Shown here in pieces: positions 21,831 to 33,323 of a stretch of 64,000 nt of DNA. The position numbers were made by a program, and so were the translations under genes. The notes below the pieces were generated by a model. The model was given only the letters and a program-made list of their open reading frames with translations, was not told where the DNA came from and did not search any database. Source of the DNA: Girardinichthys multiradiatus (lineage: Eukaryota; Chordata; Actinopteri; Cyprinodontiformes; Goodeidae); assembly GCF_021462225.1 (NCBI RefSeq), contig NC_061818.1, positions 18,683,462-18,747,461 of the forward strand, written 5' to 3'. How positions within the stretch are numbered: position 1 is the stretch's first letter; the number at the start of each line of letters is the position of its first letter.

Positions 21831-24115
21831 AAATGCATATCTGAGTGGAACAATGTGATTGAACTGTGGGTGTTTTTTCCTGGATGCAGAGATGTATGTG
21901 AAGAAGTTTTTTTTTTTTTTTCAAGAAACATTGCATATCCTGAAATTTCATAAATCACTAAAAACCTTGTCCATACTATGACCAATGATATGTGTAAGAA
22001 GAATCCTTGTATGACCCTCTTCATCACCCTATACTCTCTTTGGCACCACACTAAAAAGTGTTGTGGACCTTGGTAAAGTAAAAGCAAAGCTTAAAGAACA
22101 AATCATAATAAATGCAAATGTGGGATGATATTATATCTGCAATTTGAAATCAGCATAAAAGGAGTATTGATTTAGAATGTAGCATTAAAACAAGACAATT
22201 AATAGATATTATAAAAAAAGTAAAGAAATACAGTAAACATACTTAGCTTAGATGTCTTTATCAAGATGTAGTTTACCTTTTAACTTCTTTTTATAGTATT
22301 TTTAGACTGAATCTTTTCAGTTGTAGGTCTTTCTGTCTCAATGTGTGATGAACTCTAGCAATCAGTTTCTAACATGATGAAAATGGTAGAAATATGAAAA
22401 GCCAAATACTTTGCTCTCAAATGACTTCAAGCAAAACATCGTAAACATGACAGAAAAAGACATTTAGCAGAAAATCTTATTTCATTAGAAATCAGTCACT
22501 ATTTTGTTTATTTGCTAGACAGCATTCACTGTTTTGTGGTCTCTCCAAAGCTACTCAGAGAATAGCTGTTTTGATAGAATAATCACACTCTGTACCAACA
22601 CATGCTCCTACAGTCATGTAGGAGGGCTCTAGTAGGAAAATAAGCTGCTGACAGATACATTCCCAACACCTGCCAAAATAATCACTGGAGTGCTGGCATA
22701 GATCACCAACAGCTACAACCTGAACAGATATTTAATTGACATTTTATCCTATGAGACTGTCTAACCTTATTTGGTACCTTTTAAAAATGCCCACCAGGAC
22801 ATTTAATTGGCTGTTCAGGTGAAAGGCCAGTGATTTTGTTATTTTTTATTTTTTTTAACAGCAGTAGTTATAGCAGACTGTATATGCTTTACATATTAAC
22901 ATACTTAAGGGCAAAACAGCACATTGGTCTAAGGAGAAAACAATACATGATTTAGAAATATCTTGTATGAAGATTAGATTCATATCACCTTCATACCCAC
23001 ATAGATACCCCATTTTACTTCACCAGATTAGGTCACATGCTGACAGCACTTGAGTAATACTTCAGAGTTCAGCTAAATGAGAAATATTTAGTTTAATTCC
23101 TACAAGATTCCATAGCACAAGATCTTGTTTACCCCTAACAATATCCTATTATTTACTCAGTCCTTTAAATGTCCACAAATAATTACTGTTCCTACCTTTC
23201 ATTGTGATCCCAGTGAAATTCATTGTGCTTTTCTTAATTATCCAAATTCAGAAAGCTGAACAGTTTTTCACAGCCATGGAGTAGCTATTGTTATCAGGTG
23301 TATGCTTACATTTTAAAAAGTTACATTTTCAAACCTACTAAAGGTTTCTATCATATTGTTCCTATGGGTTTAAATCACACACCGCTTGTCAGCTGGCTGA
23401 AAGAAGGCCCCTGCAGTTTGTCTGTGCTCATGAAAAAGACACATTTGACTATTTGAAAACCTTTCCAGTCAAAAGGCATTGAGAGTCATGCTTTTAAACT
23501 AATGGAGTTCCTTTTATCACTGTTATTAAGCTCCTGCTGTTTTAGAATTGTGTTTGGCAATGCACTTCAGGCCAGATACATGTATTTTAGCTTTTCTGTT
23601 TAATATAAAAAACAATCAGGTAATGTTATGCATTTTTGTTTTAATATATTTGCCAATGCTCTGACATAGAGAAACTGTGGTACTTTTACTCAAGGCCAAT
23701 CTTTTGTCCACATGTGGCATCCATTTAGTACCCACATAGAACCTACCTTTGGGACCCAGGTGAGTTTTGTTTTTCTGACCCAGTTTGCTCCCACTACGGA
23801 CCCAGAGTTGTCCTCTATTACCCCTATAAAAGCAAATGACATGGGTTCATTATGTAACCCACAGACAATGCAATTTTCTGTCCATTTTGTATCCATATGG
23901 TCCCCACATATAAACCTTCAATGGAATATTGCCCATGCCTAGTTGTACAAAGGGCTGCTGTTTGATTGATCAACTACTAACCACACAGAGATTGTAAACA
24001 CTAATCAAATGCCAGGCACAATGTGCAATCACCCTGCATTTCTACATATACAAATGTTCATCTCTTGTTTAAGCACCTCATTTCATTCAGTGTGTTTAAC
24101 TCACAAATGATGCAA
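21831..24115. other. No gene seen; possible degenerate repeat at 23690-23940
   Basis: A poly(T) run lies near 21907-21921. At 23690-23940 short related motifs (ACCCACATAG, GGGACCCAGG, GTAACCCACAG, GGTCCCCACAT) recur irregularly, suggesting an old degenerate repeat, but I could not define a unit. The rest is unremarkable AT-rich sequence. Confidence 0.35.
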
Positions 24116-24417
24116 TTCAGAATGACAGCATCATATGCAACTGGAGGCGCGAAGGGTACCAGCCAATGAATTTACATTTAGGCTGACAGCGGCCTGGTTC
24201 CTGCAGTCATGTTGGTGATAGTGTAGAGGAGATATGGACCCCCTCCAATTCTACCACCTGTCACACCCAATGCTTATTGGAAGCTATTAGAATTCATGGA
24301 GGAGAGTTTTATCATTGTGGGTAATGGAGTAGAAGAGACATGCTGATTTGATGCAAATGTCAACAACATTCCATTCTCTTAGCATTAGACTAAATTGGCA
24401 CTGTCAATCATAAACGT

Positions 24418-24431
24418 GTTTCCATGACAAC
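24418..24431 (+). promoter_or_regulatory. Candidate RFX X-box (GTTTCCATGACAAC)
   Basis: The 14-mer has two inverted half-sites around AT and fits the general RFX-family X-box pattern (GTTNCC-AT-RGNAAC-like). It lies in a less AT-rich stretch of about 24120-24530, 5.7 kb upstream of the elfn2 start codon. A 14-base match can occur by chance; no other site supports it directly. Confidence 0.25.
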
Positions 24432-24619
24432 TGTAGGGATCAACAGGGGCCTGTATGCTGAGTGACCCAGATGTTTATCTGCATCAGGGCGCACTTGATG
24501 TGATGCTGGCTTTTGTAACGTACATGTTCCCAAAACAAAAAGATTTGCAAAGACAGCAATAAAAGACACAAGGTGCTTTAAATTAAGACCTTTGTCCAAA
24601 TGTAAACACATTTATTCCA

Positions 24620-25686
24620 TCTCCACATAGATTGTTTTATCTTCATAATCAAAGTGACGTATAGCAACACATGGCTGCAAAAGAAATTGAACATCTTAAG
24701 TGACACACTGCAGTTTGTTCTTTTGTTCTAATATACATTTACAATTTCAAGTAGCATCTGTATCACAAAAGCCACTCCTGAGGAACAACACATCCCTGGC
24801 AAGGGATGGTGTGGCTTGAGAATATGATATCAGGTGGCTAAAGGCAATATTTACAGTAGCAATGGGGTCAACTCCAATGGTTACAAAATTTGAGGTATAG
24901 CAAACATTGCTTAACCTATGTGTTATAACTGAAACCCTAACTTTCTACTTAGAACTGTCTCTGTGAGCATGGCCTAAACACTCATTGTATGACACGTGTA
25001 ACACATTGTACATTATATTGTGTTTACTGCAGCTCAAACTTATGTCATTAAAAACTGCCATCCCTTTCTGCTTCATGGCTTGCAATGTGTACATTATCAG
25101 AATTCCTTAGAAGCATGTCTAAAAGAATGCTTTCCACATTTAAGAAAGTGTCACTGCTTGTCCCATATTTCTATTTATGTAATCACATCCCTAAACATGG
25201 GCTCTTGCAGACGTACTGTGTCTGCTACATCCCCCATGTGAACCCTTTGGGTTTCGCTATGTAGAGTACCAAATGAGATCATGTCTCATGTGGAGGGGAT
25301 AAGCCTCAGACAAGAGAGAAACACAATGAATTTCAAGGGAGGGTGCTGAAATGAGTTTGTGATGGGCTAAATAGAGGCTGCATTTCTTCCATTAGAGAGT
25401 AGTGAAACAGGTGAAAAGCAAAGTATATTATCTATCCTGAGCACAAATAGTACATTCTAAATCATTTAATCACGCATCTACTTGCAAGGAGTAAACTATC
25501 CGTTTATTATGAAAACCCCCATTTTAAAAAATAGAAGGTTTTAAATTCATCGATTCTTTATTTTTTTAGCTAATGTTATCATTTAATTGTAGTCATATAG
25601 CCTATGCCTCAGATGGAAGGGATTTGTTTACACCTCCTAACAAACACGTAAAATAATTATCCATAATCCTTTAACAGCAAAATATA
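24620..25686. other. No gene seen
   Basis: AT-rich spacer upstream of Tc1 copy 2. Nothing recognised. Confidence 0.45.
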
Positions 25687-25688
25687 TA

Positions 25689-27298
25689 CAGGTGCTTCTC
25701 AAAATATTAGCATATTGTGATAAAGTTCATTATTTTCCATAATGTCATGATGAAAATTTAACATTCATATATTTTAGATTCATTGCACACTAACTGAAAT
25801 ATTTCAGGTCTTTTATTGTCTTAATACGGATGATTTTGGCATACAGCTCATGAAAACCCAAAATTCCTATCTCACAAAATTAGCAAATCATTAAAAGGGT
25901 CTCTAAATGAGCTATGAACCTAATAATCTGAATCAACGAGTTAACTCTAAACACCTGCAAAAGATTCCTGAGGCCTTTAAAACTCCCAGCCTGGTTCATC
26001 ACTCAAAACCCCAATCATGGGTAAGACTGCCGACCTGACTGCTGTCCAGAAGGCCACTATTGACACCCTCAAGCAAGAGGGTAAGACACAGAAAGAAATT
26101 TCTGAACGAATAGGCTGTTCCCAGAGTGCTGTATCAAGGCACCTCAGTGGGAAGTCTGTGGGAAGGAAAAAGTGTGGCAGAAAACGCTGCACAACGCGAA
26201 GAGGTGACCGGACCATGAGGAAGATTGTGGAGAAGGGCCGATTCCAGACCTTGGGGGACCTGCGGAAGCAGTGGACCGAGTCTGGAGTAGAAACATCCAG
26301 AGCCACCGTGCACAGGCGTGTGCAGGAATTGGGCTACAGGTGCCGCATTCCCCAGGTCAAGCCACTTTTGAACCAGAAACAGCGGCAGAAGCACCTGACC
26401 TGGGCTACAGAGAAGCAGCACTGGACTGTTGCTCAGTGGTCCAAAGTACTTTTTTCGGATGAAAGCAAATTCTGCATGTCATTCGGAAATCAAGGTGCCA
26501 GAGTCTGGAGGAAGACTGGGGAGAAGGAAATGCCAAAATGCCAGAAGTCCAGTGTCAAGTACCCACAGTCAGTGATGGTCTGGGGTGCCGTGTCAGCTGC
26601 TGGTGTTGGTCCACTGTGTTTTATCAAGGGCAGGGTCAATGCAGCTAGCTATCAGGAGATTTTGGAGCACGTCATGCTTCCATCTGCTGAAAAGCTTTAT
26701 GGAGATGAAGATTTCATTTTTCAGCACGACCTGGCACCTGCTCACAGTGCCAAAACCACTGGTAAATGGTTTACTGACCATGGTATCACTGTGCTCAATT
26801 GGCCTGCCAACTCTCCTGACCTGAACCCCATAGAGAATCTGTGGGATATTGTGAAGAGAACGTTGAGAGACTCAAGACCGAACACTCTGGATGAGCTAAA
26901 GGCCGCTATCGAAGCATCCTGGGCCTCCATAAGACCTCAGCAGTGCCACAGGCTGATTGCCTCCATGCCACGCCGCATTGAAGCAGTCATTTCTGCAAAA
27001 GGATTCCCGACCAAGTATTGAGTGCATAACTGTACATGATTATTTGAAGGTTGACATTTTTTGTTTTAAAAACACTTTTCTTTTATTGGTCGGATGAAAT
27101 ATGCTAATTTTGTGAGATAGGAATTTTGGGTTTTCATGAACTGTATGCCAAAATCATCCGTATTAAGACAATAAAAGACTTGAAATATTTCAGTTAGTGT
27201 GCAATGAATCTAAAATATATGAATGTTAAATTTTCATCATGACATTATGGAAAATATTGAACTTTATCACAATATGCTAATATTTTGAGAAGGACTTG
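25689..27298 (+). mobile_element. Tc1/mariner element, full length, copy 2 of 4 (family C)
   Basis: 1610 bases between TA at 25687-25688 and 27299-27300. The left terminal repeat begins CAGGTGCTTCTCAAAATATT and the right ends GAGAAGGACTTG. The repeats are about 200 bases long and differ from each other at only a handful of positions. The orientation is opposite to the other three copies. The transposase frame is intact. Confidence 0.95.
26017..27021 (+). CDS. Tc1/mariner DD34E transposase, intact frame (copy 2)
   Basis: This 334-residue transposase is in the same family as the product of 9924-10928 and nearly identical to it. The start ATG (MGKTADLTAVQK) lies about 330 bases inside the left terminus. 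The helix-turn-helix motif is at about 27-46, the basic GRKKCGRKR patch at 49-57, and the catalytic residues D148 (LFSDESKF), D238 (IFQHDLAP) and E273 (NPIENLW) are all present with 34-residue spacing. No stop or frameshift is present. Private differences include M67 (RTMRKI), L105 (QELGYR), H126 (QKHLTW) and V219 (EHVMLP). Together with intact termini this is the best candidate in the window for a self-sufficient element, though sequence alone cannot show activity. Confidence 0.94.
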   Translation: MGKTADLTAVQKATIDTLKQEGKTQKEISERIGCSQSAVSRHLSGKSVGRKKCGRKRCTTRRGDRTMRKIVEKGRFQTLGDLRKQWTESGVETSRATVHRRVQELGYRCRIPQVKPLLNQKQRQKHLTWATEKQHWTVAQWSKVLFSDESKFCMSFGNQGARVWRKTGEKEMPKCQKSSVKYPQSVMVWGAVSAAGVGPLCFIKGRVNAASYQEILEHVMLPSAEKLYGDEDFIFQHDLAPAHSAKTTGKWFTDHGITVLNWPANSPDLNPIENLWDIVKRTLRDSRPNTLDELKAAIEASWASIRPQQCHRLIASMPRRIEAVISAKGFPTKY

Positions 27299-27300
27299 TA

Positions 27301-28333
27301 CATACTGGTGCAGTTTATTGGTCCTACTTTAAGGTCCTTCACATTTTGAGGCCAACCTTGAGCTAAGATTTATTTTATAAGTTGTCATAGATGCCAGTGG
27401 TTTAAAATTCATAATGTTTTGGCAGCGAAACACTTGTAACCAGACCATAGTCTTCTCCTTAGATATGTAAATTAATAAAAGTGTTATAGATGCATGATAT
27501 TAGTTTATTTTTTGCACAAGATGTTTTGCAGTTTCCAGCAATAATAAGCAGACTGAAAATGATGATGAACTTGATTTCTTTGCTTGTATCTTCGGGGAGC
27601 CTGCACAAGAATAGCTGGTAATGAGTTCAATTATTTGCCCTGGAATTAGAAATAAATCTGAATTTAGAGTAAAAGCAGACTTTTGACCTTTTCCTGGTGA
27701 ACTTCAGGAGATGTGGGCTTAATAATCCAGTGTTTATCTTTGCCTGTAGATGTGTTTGTGCACATGCCTGCATACTGTTATACAACAACATGCACATAAT
27801 TGAGTGTGTCTGTATAGTCACACAAACATTTCCCAGAGAACATATGCTCATTTTAATTTGCATCTTTGTGCAATATGTGTTTTGGTACAGAGCAACCAAA
27901 GGACAATGTGTCATGATTTAATAGGCAAATAATCTGCCCCATATGTAAATGCTTGACTGCTATTCAAGTAACATGCAGATGGGTTTTAGAGCTTAGGTTT
28001 TTGGCAGGATGATGTTATAGGAAGAAATATCTGAGACAATGTTCTGTCAAGTATTCTGGTGAATAATAGTGTGCATTGTCACTGCAATGTGTTCTCTGTG
28101 CTGATGTAATATTGGCAGCTGCTTAGATTACAGTGTAGTTATCAGGAAAGATTTGATGAGAACTTGTTGACCAATGAAAGGACTGATAAAAGTGTCAGGA
28201 AACAGACTAGAAGAATAATTTGTTTTTGAAATCAATTGTGCATTTACAGTGTTGCTAAATGTTTTCGTGTTACAAAATTTAATGTGGAGGATGGATTATT
28301 TTTGCTTAAAGATGCATTCATTCTTTTGTCTGA
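27301..28333. other. No gene seen
   Basis: Spacer between Tc1 copy 2 and the TA-microsatellite-bounded Tc1 upstream of elfn2. No exon recognised. Confidence 0.45.
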
Positions 28334-28358
28334 ATATATATATATATATATATATATA
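28334..28358. repeat. (TA)n microsatellite
   Basis: About 12 TA dinucleotides directly abutting the left end of the Tc1 relic. Confidence 0.9.
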
Positions 28359-29732
28359 AAGTTTGGACACACCTTCTCATTCAAAGAGTTGTCTTTATTT
28401 TTATGACTATGAATATTGTAGCTTCACACTGAAGGCATCAAAACTATGAATTAACACATGTGGAATTATATACTGAACAAAAAAGTGTGAAACAACTGAA
28501 AATATGTCTTATATTCTAGGTTCTTCAAAGTAGCCACCTTTTGCTTTGATTACTGCTCCGCACACTCTTGGCATTCTGTTGATGAGCTTCAAGAGGTAGT
28601 CACCTGAAATGGTTTTCACTTCACAGGTGTTGAAAGTGTCTCCAAGTGCAGTCACAAAAACCATCAAGCGATACAAAGAAACTGGCTCCCATGAGGACCG
28701 CCCCAGGAAAGGAAGACGAAGAATCACCTCTGCTGCGGACGATAAGTTCATCCGAGTCACCAGCCTCAGAAATCGCAGGTTAACAGCAGCTCAGATTAGA
28801 GAACAGGTCAATGCCACACAGAGTTCTAGCAGCAGAAACATCTCTAGAACAACTGTTAAGAGGAGACTGTGTGAATCAGGCCTTCATGGTAAAATAGCTG
28901 CTAGGAAACCACTGCTGAGGACAGGCAACAAGCAGAAGAGACTTATTTGGGCTAAAGAACACAAGGAATGGACATTAGACAAGTGGAAATCTGTGCTTTG
29001 GTCTGATGAGTCCAAGTTTGAGATCTTTGGTTCCAACCACCGTGTCTTTGTGCGGCGCAGAACAGGTGAACGGATGGACTCTACATGCCTGGTTCCCACC
29101 GTGAAGCATGGAGGAGGAGGTGTGATGGTGTGGGGGTGCTTTGCTGGTGACACTGTTGGGGATTTAGTCAAAATTGAAGGCATACTGAACCAACATGGCT
29201 ACCACAGCATCTTGCAGCAGCATGCTATTCCATCCAGTTTGCGTTTAGTTGGACCATCATTTATTTTTCAACAGGACAATGACCCCAAACACACCTCCAG
29301 GCTGTGTAAGGGCTATTTGACCAAGAAGGTGAGTGATGGGGTGCTGCACCAGATGGCCTGGCCCCCACAGTCACTGGATGGTTCGGGGTGAGCTGGACCG
29401 CAGAGTGAAGGCGAAAGGGCCAACAAGTGCTAAGCATCTCTCGGGACTCCTTCAAGACTGTTGGAAAACCATTTCAGGTGACTACCTCTTGAAGCTCATC
29501 AACAAAATGCCAAGAGTGTGCAGGGCAATAATCAAAGCAAAAGGTGGCTACTTTGAAGAACCTAGAATATAAGACACATTTTCAGTTGTTTCACACTTTT
29601 TTGTTCAGTATATAATTCCACATGTGTTAATTCATAGTTTTGATGCCTTCAGTGTGAAGCTACAATATTCATAGGCATAAAAATAAAGACAACTCTTTGA
29701 CTGAGAAGGTGTGTCCACACCTTTGGTCTGTA

Positions 29733-29736
<4 letters not shown>
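28359..29736 (+). mobile_element. Tc1/mariner relic (family D) between TA microsatellites
   Basis: The termini are AAGTTTGGACACACCTTCTC on the left and GAGAAGGTGTGTCC...GGTCTGTACTG on the right. The left tip (the complement of GGTCTGTACTG) is missing, so the left end merges with the (TA)n tract. The inverted repeats are long because the left arm also contains a reverse copy of the transposase 3' end (AAAGTAGCCACCTTTTGCTT near 28527). The transposase has lost its N-terminus and its third catalytic residue. The right end at 29736 lies about 120 bases before the elfn2 exon acceptor. Confidence 0.9.
28629..29572 (+). pseudogene. Tc1 transposase relic, family D
   Basis: The readable frame starts inside the DNA-binding domain (LKVSPSAVTKTIKRYKETGS); a deletion near 28627-28632 has removed the initiator region and 5' leader. 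It proceeds through RRITSAADDKFIRVTSLRNR, VLWSDESKFEIFG (first Asp) and IFQQDNDPKHTSRL (second Asp). At about 29372-29378 a deletion of roughly 20 bases removes the SPDLNPIE segment with the catalytic Glu and shifts the frame. The C-terminal part (GELDRRVKAKGPTSAKHL to KGGYFEEPRI) continues in another frame. It cannot encode an active enzyme. Confidence 0.9.

Positions 29737-29784
<48 letters not shown>
29735..29784. repeat. (TA)n microsatellite upstream of elfn2
   Basis: About 25 TA units. The Tc1 right terminus is fused to it, so the target TA probably lay inside or seeded the tract. It ends about 70 bases before the elfn2 exon acceptor. Confidence 0.92.
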
Positions 29785-29786
<2 letters not shown>

Positions 29787-29850
29787 TAATATAAATCATC
29801 ATATTGAGCACATATATTTATACATTTCTTCTGTTGTTTCTGTTCTTTCT

Positions 29851-30153
29851 CTGTAGATCACTGCAAGTTCCATGCCTTTGAGTCACACGGACAAGACTTC
29901 AAAGAGAGCATGAAGACAAGTTGTTTTCCTTCAAATAGTAGTTCAAGAAATTATGATATAACATGGATCTGCTGCTAATCACCATGATGCTGAGACAGGC
30001 GTTGTAAATCCTTCACTCCTTTTTCAGCACCCAACCCAGGCCCATTGAGTTTTTTGGAAGTTTTTCCTGGTTTTCTTTTTACTACAAGCAAATCCTCCTA
30101 CGTCTTTGCCCGGATTATAGCCTTTGGAACTGTCTTGTCTTTGCATTGACATC
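29851..30153 (+). other. elfn2: elfn2 splice acceptor and 5' UTR part of first coding exon
   Basis: A long pyrimidine tract (cttctgttgtttctgttctt) ending in CTGTAG at 29851-29856 makes a strong 3' splice site, so an upstream non-coding exon is likely and this exon probably starts at 29857. The stretch up to 30153 shows no coding sequence. The ATG at 30154 has A at position -3. Confidence 0.6.
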
Positions 30154-33100
30154 ATGCAGCGTACTTTACCCATCTCTGTTCTCCTCCCTCTTATACTTTC
30201 TTCCCTTCTGTTTTTTTCCTGTCTTCCCGACATGGCCAATGGGGACTGCTGGCTTATTGAAGGGGACAAAGGCTATGTTTGGCTAGCTATATGCAGTCAG
30301 AATCAGCCTCCCTATGAGACTATCCCCCAGCACATCAACAACACAGTCCATGACTTGAGACTGAATGAAAACAAACTGAAAGCTGTGCTTTTCAGTTCTA
30401 TGTACCGCTTCACGAACTTGACTGACCTAAACCTAACGAAGAATGAAATCAGCTATATCGAGGATGGCGCCTTTGCAGGACAAGCCAATTTACAGGTGAT
30501 AAATGAAAATAAATCTCAAAAGTACCCTGAGACTTATTTGGTCTGACAGAATAAGGTATTTGCTGAAATCTTACAAGAGACATCAACTTATGCTGAATTA
30601 GGTGGAAAATGTGTAAAAAATTAAAGGTGAAGCATCTTGTTGATTAACTTTATAAATGTTTATTAAATAAAAGAAAATAATAAATACAGAATGACCAATT
30701 CTCAGTAGTATGAGCTGAACTTTTATTGTATCATCTAAATGCAAATTATTATTATTCCCATGAGTTTAGGTTTGCAATTTAAAAGAAGTGAGGACCAAAA
30801 TGCTGTTTTGTTTTTTCTCAGGTCCTTCAACTAGGTTACAACAAGTTGACGAATATCACTGAAGGCATGATGAGAGGGCTTGGCCGCATGCAGTGCCTCT
30901 TCTTACAGCACAACCTCATTGAAGTTGTTGCAAGCAATGCATTCTGGGAGTGTCCCAGTCTCAGCAGCATCGACCTGTCATCCAACAAACTTGCCCGCAT
31001 CGACCCATCCACATTCACAGTTCCCAGTCGCCTGATGGTATGTGAACTGGCTGCAAATCCGTTCCATTGTGGTTGCGATCTTCTTGGCTTCCTGTTCTGG
31101 TTAGAGTCCTTCAACAATGTGTCACACACTTATGACCGCCTCCAGTGTGAAACACCCAGGGAAATGTTTGGCTACCCTTTACTGAGTCCTTTTGCTTCAA
31201 GCCATGCTGGTCGCAATGCCAAAAACATTTTGTATCATCGCTGCAGAGATGGCGTGATGATTCCAGGAATGACGTCTCTACCACCCGATCTTGATGGTCC
31301 ATCTGGAATTGGGCCTGAGATGTTTGGTGGTGTTGGGCCATACTACCAGTCCACCCCTTCTTCTTCATCTACAGATGACAGCTTGAGCCCAAGCATTAAG
31401 CTCCATCATGTTTCTTCGTCATCAGCCTCTGTCATTATAAAGATTCCAACACCATACAGCAAAATGTATATTCTTACACAATACAATAACACACTGGTGT
31501 CTGATGTCACCAATTTGAAATTGACTATACAAAAGATAACACTCGACAAGCTCAGGCCTAACAACAACTACACCTTCTGCGTAGGGTCTATTCGTAACTC
31601 TCAACGTTATAACAACACCTGTCTCCAGTTTACTACTCGTGGCCAAAGTCCGGACAATATGCTCCCCACACCCTCAACCACTACTCACTACATAATGACC
31701 ATTGTAGGCTGCCTGTTTGGCATGCTCATTGTTATAGGAATTGTCTACTACTGTCTTCGTAAAAAACGTATGCATGATGAGAAGAAAAAGTCAATCTCTG
31801 TCAAAAAAACTATACTGGAAATGCGTTACGGGCCAGACGTGGCGGCAGCAGTAGCAAATGATCCATCAGCAGTGCAAAAGCTTCAGGAGCAGTCCAGGGA
31901 GCATCACCAATATCAGCATCACCATAGTGGAAAACTGTCCACATCCTCAAGCTCTGGACTGCTACACTCTGCAAATACAACCTCCTCTAGACTTTCCTCT
32001 ATCCCGCAAGTGGAAAAGATGGCCTCTGCTTTCTCCGAAGCCATGGCTATAAGTAAAGGAAACTATATGGATGTGAGAACTGGAGGGGCAGGGATGGAAA
32101 GAGTGGGGGATGGTGTTCATGGCAGGAGAAGGGGCGACGACCTGAGGGATGATGACGGAACTGATCTTGGCGATGACTCAGACGATGATGGACATGGCTC
32201 TGCCTCAGAGATCTCCACTATTGCCATGGAGGTGGACAAAGTTAACCAGATTATTAACAACTGTATTGATGCCCTTAAACTTGATGCAGCAGCAGTCGCT
32301 GCTTCAGGCACTTCGATTAACCTCACAGCTTCCTCCAATCCCACCTCCCCACCACCACCCAGTTCATCCTCCCTTGCTCATGGCCTAATCCCAAGAGGGC
32401 CCGAGACATGTCAGGTCATTGCTCCAAACAAAATACCGCCTCCTCCACCCCTACCTGCATTAAACACTCCTCTGTCAGAGCGACAAGGGATAAGTGGTGG
32501 GGGCTTTGTTGTCACTCCCCCATACAGGCACCCCCCCCCAGTTACAGCTACATGTCCTATTCAACGGCAAATGAGTGCAGATGCAGCTGTTGTTATGGCC
32601 AATGCTGTCAAGAATCAGAGCAGTACCACATCTTGTGGCTCCACAGGTCGAGACAGAGAACGAGGAGGTACTCGAGTGTATAGTCTGGATGTTCCTGAAC
32701 CAAGAAGCCCAGATGCCTGTAACCAACAACAGCCACAGTACCCAGACCGGGCCAGTCCAGTGGGATGTGGAGAGCCGCTGGAGAGACTGTCCTTAATAGG
32801 GAGTGGGAGCTGTGGGGGTGGTGGTGGTTGCGACAGTGGTGGTGATGGTGCCCAACATCAGGACAGCCAGAAGTCACATCATTACCATCAGCAACAACAG
32901 ATACAGCAGCAGCAGCAGCAGCAGCAGCAGCTGGAAGTGCAGCAGGACTACCACTGCTCGGAGCACCGCCATTCTGTCCCAGCTCTCTACTACCAAGGGT
33001 CACACCATGGCTCCCCAGCCCAGCGCGTTTCTTTTCTAAAACCTCTGACGCGATCCCGCAGGGACGCAGCATCCTATTCCCAGCTTTCCCCTGCCCGCCA

Positions 33101-33323
33101 ACACTCCAGTTACTCTGGATACTCTTCTAGCCCAGAGTACTCATCAGAGAGTTCATTACGTATCTGGGAGCGATTTCGTCCATACCGAAAAGGGCCTCGT
33201 GATGAGGCCTGTTACGTGACAGCTGGAAATGCTCTTCGAAAGAAGGTACAGTTTGCTAAGGGTGAGGACCTGCATGACATCCTTGATTATTGGAAGGGTG
33301 TCTCTGCTCAGCAAAAGTTGTAA
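30154..33323 (+). CDS. elfn2: elfn2: LRR and FN3 domain synaptic membrane protein (two coding exons)
   Basis: Coding is join(30154-30495, 30822-33323), 947 residues. The order is: signal peptide about 1-30; mature start DCWLIEGDKGYVWLAICSQN; LRRs about 55-190; a Cys-rich LRR cap from N193 (NPFHCGCDLLGFL); an FN3 domain about 305-392; one membrane span about 403-427 (HYIMTIVGCLFGMLIVIGIV); then a long cytoplasmic tail. The tail has the conserved AEISTI-like segment (EVDKVNQIINNCIDALKLD), a CAG-encoded Gln run (32888-32932) and an RVxF-type PP1 docking motif KVQF at 922-925. Mammalian ELFN2 (PPP1R29) is a postsynaptic protein that binds group III mGluRs in trans and inhibits PP1. The choice of ELFN2 over ELFN1 rests on GYVWLAICSQNQPPYETIPQ, the VHDLRLNENKLKAV block and the end VSAQQKL. 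The teleost paralogue (a or b) is unresolved. Confidence 0.95.
30496..30821 (+). other. elfn2: Intron within elfn2 LRR coding region
   Basis: A 326-base phase-0 intron: donor CAG|GTGATA at 30495/30496, acceptor TTTTTTCTCAG|GTC at 30821/30822. Joining restores the family sequence ...ANLQ-VLQLGYNK... without gap. Reading through instead gives a stop at 30544-30546. The intron is AT-rich and shows no repeat. Confidence 0.9.

Noticed and set aside
23690..23942. Opposed open frames on both strands suggesting an exon
   Set aside because: The sequence consists of recurrent short ACCCACAT/GGGACCC-like motifs and looks like a degenerate repeat; the frames show no domain.
30124..30153. Upstream non-ATG start for elfn2
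   Set aside because: A TTG start would add residues before the signal peptide; the ATG at 30154 gives a clean signal sequence and a purine at -3.
29857..30495. Reading elfn2 through the intron as a short 140-codon protein
   Set aside because: The continuation after 30495 does not match the family, ends quickly, and the splice join restores ELFN2 exactly.
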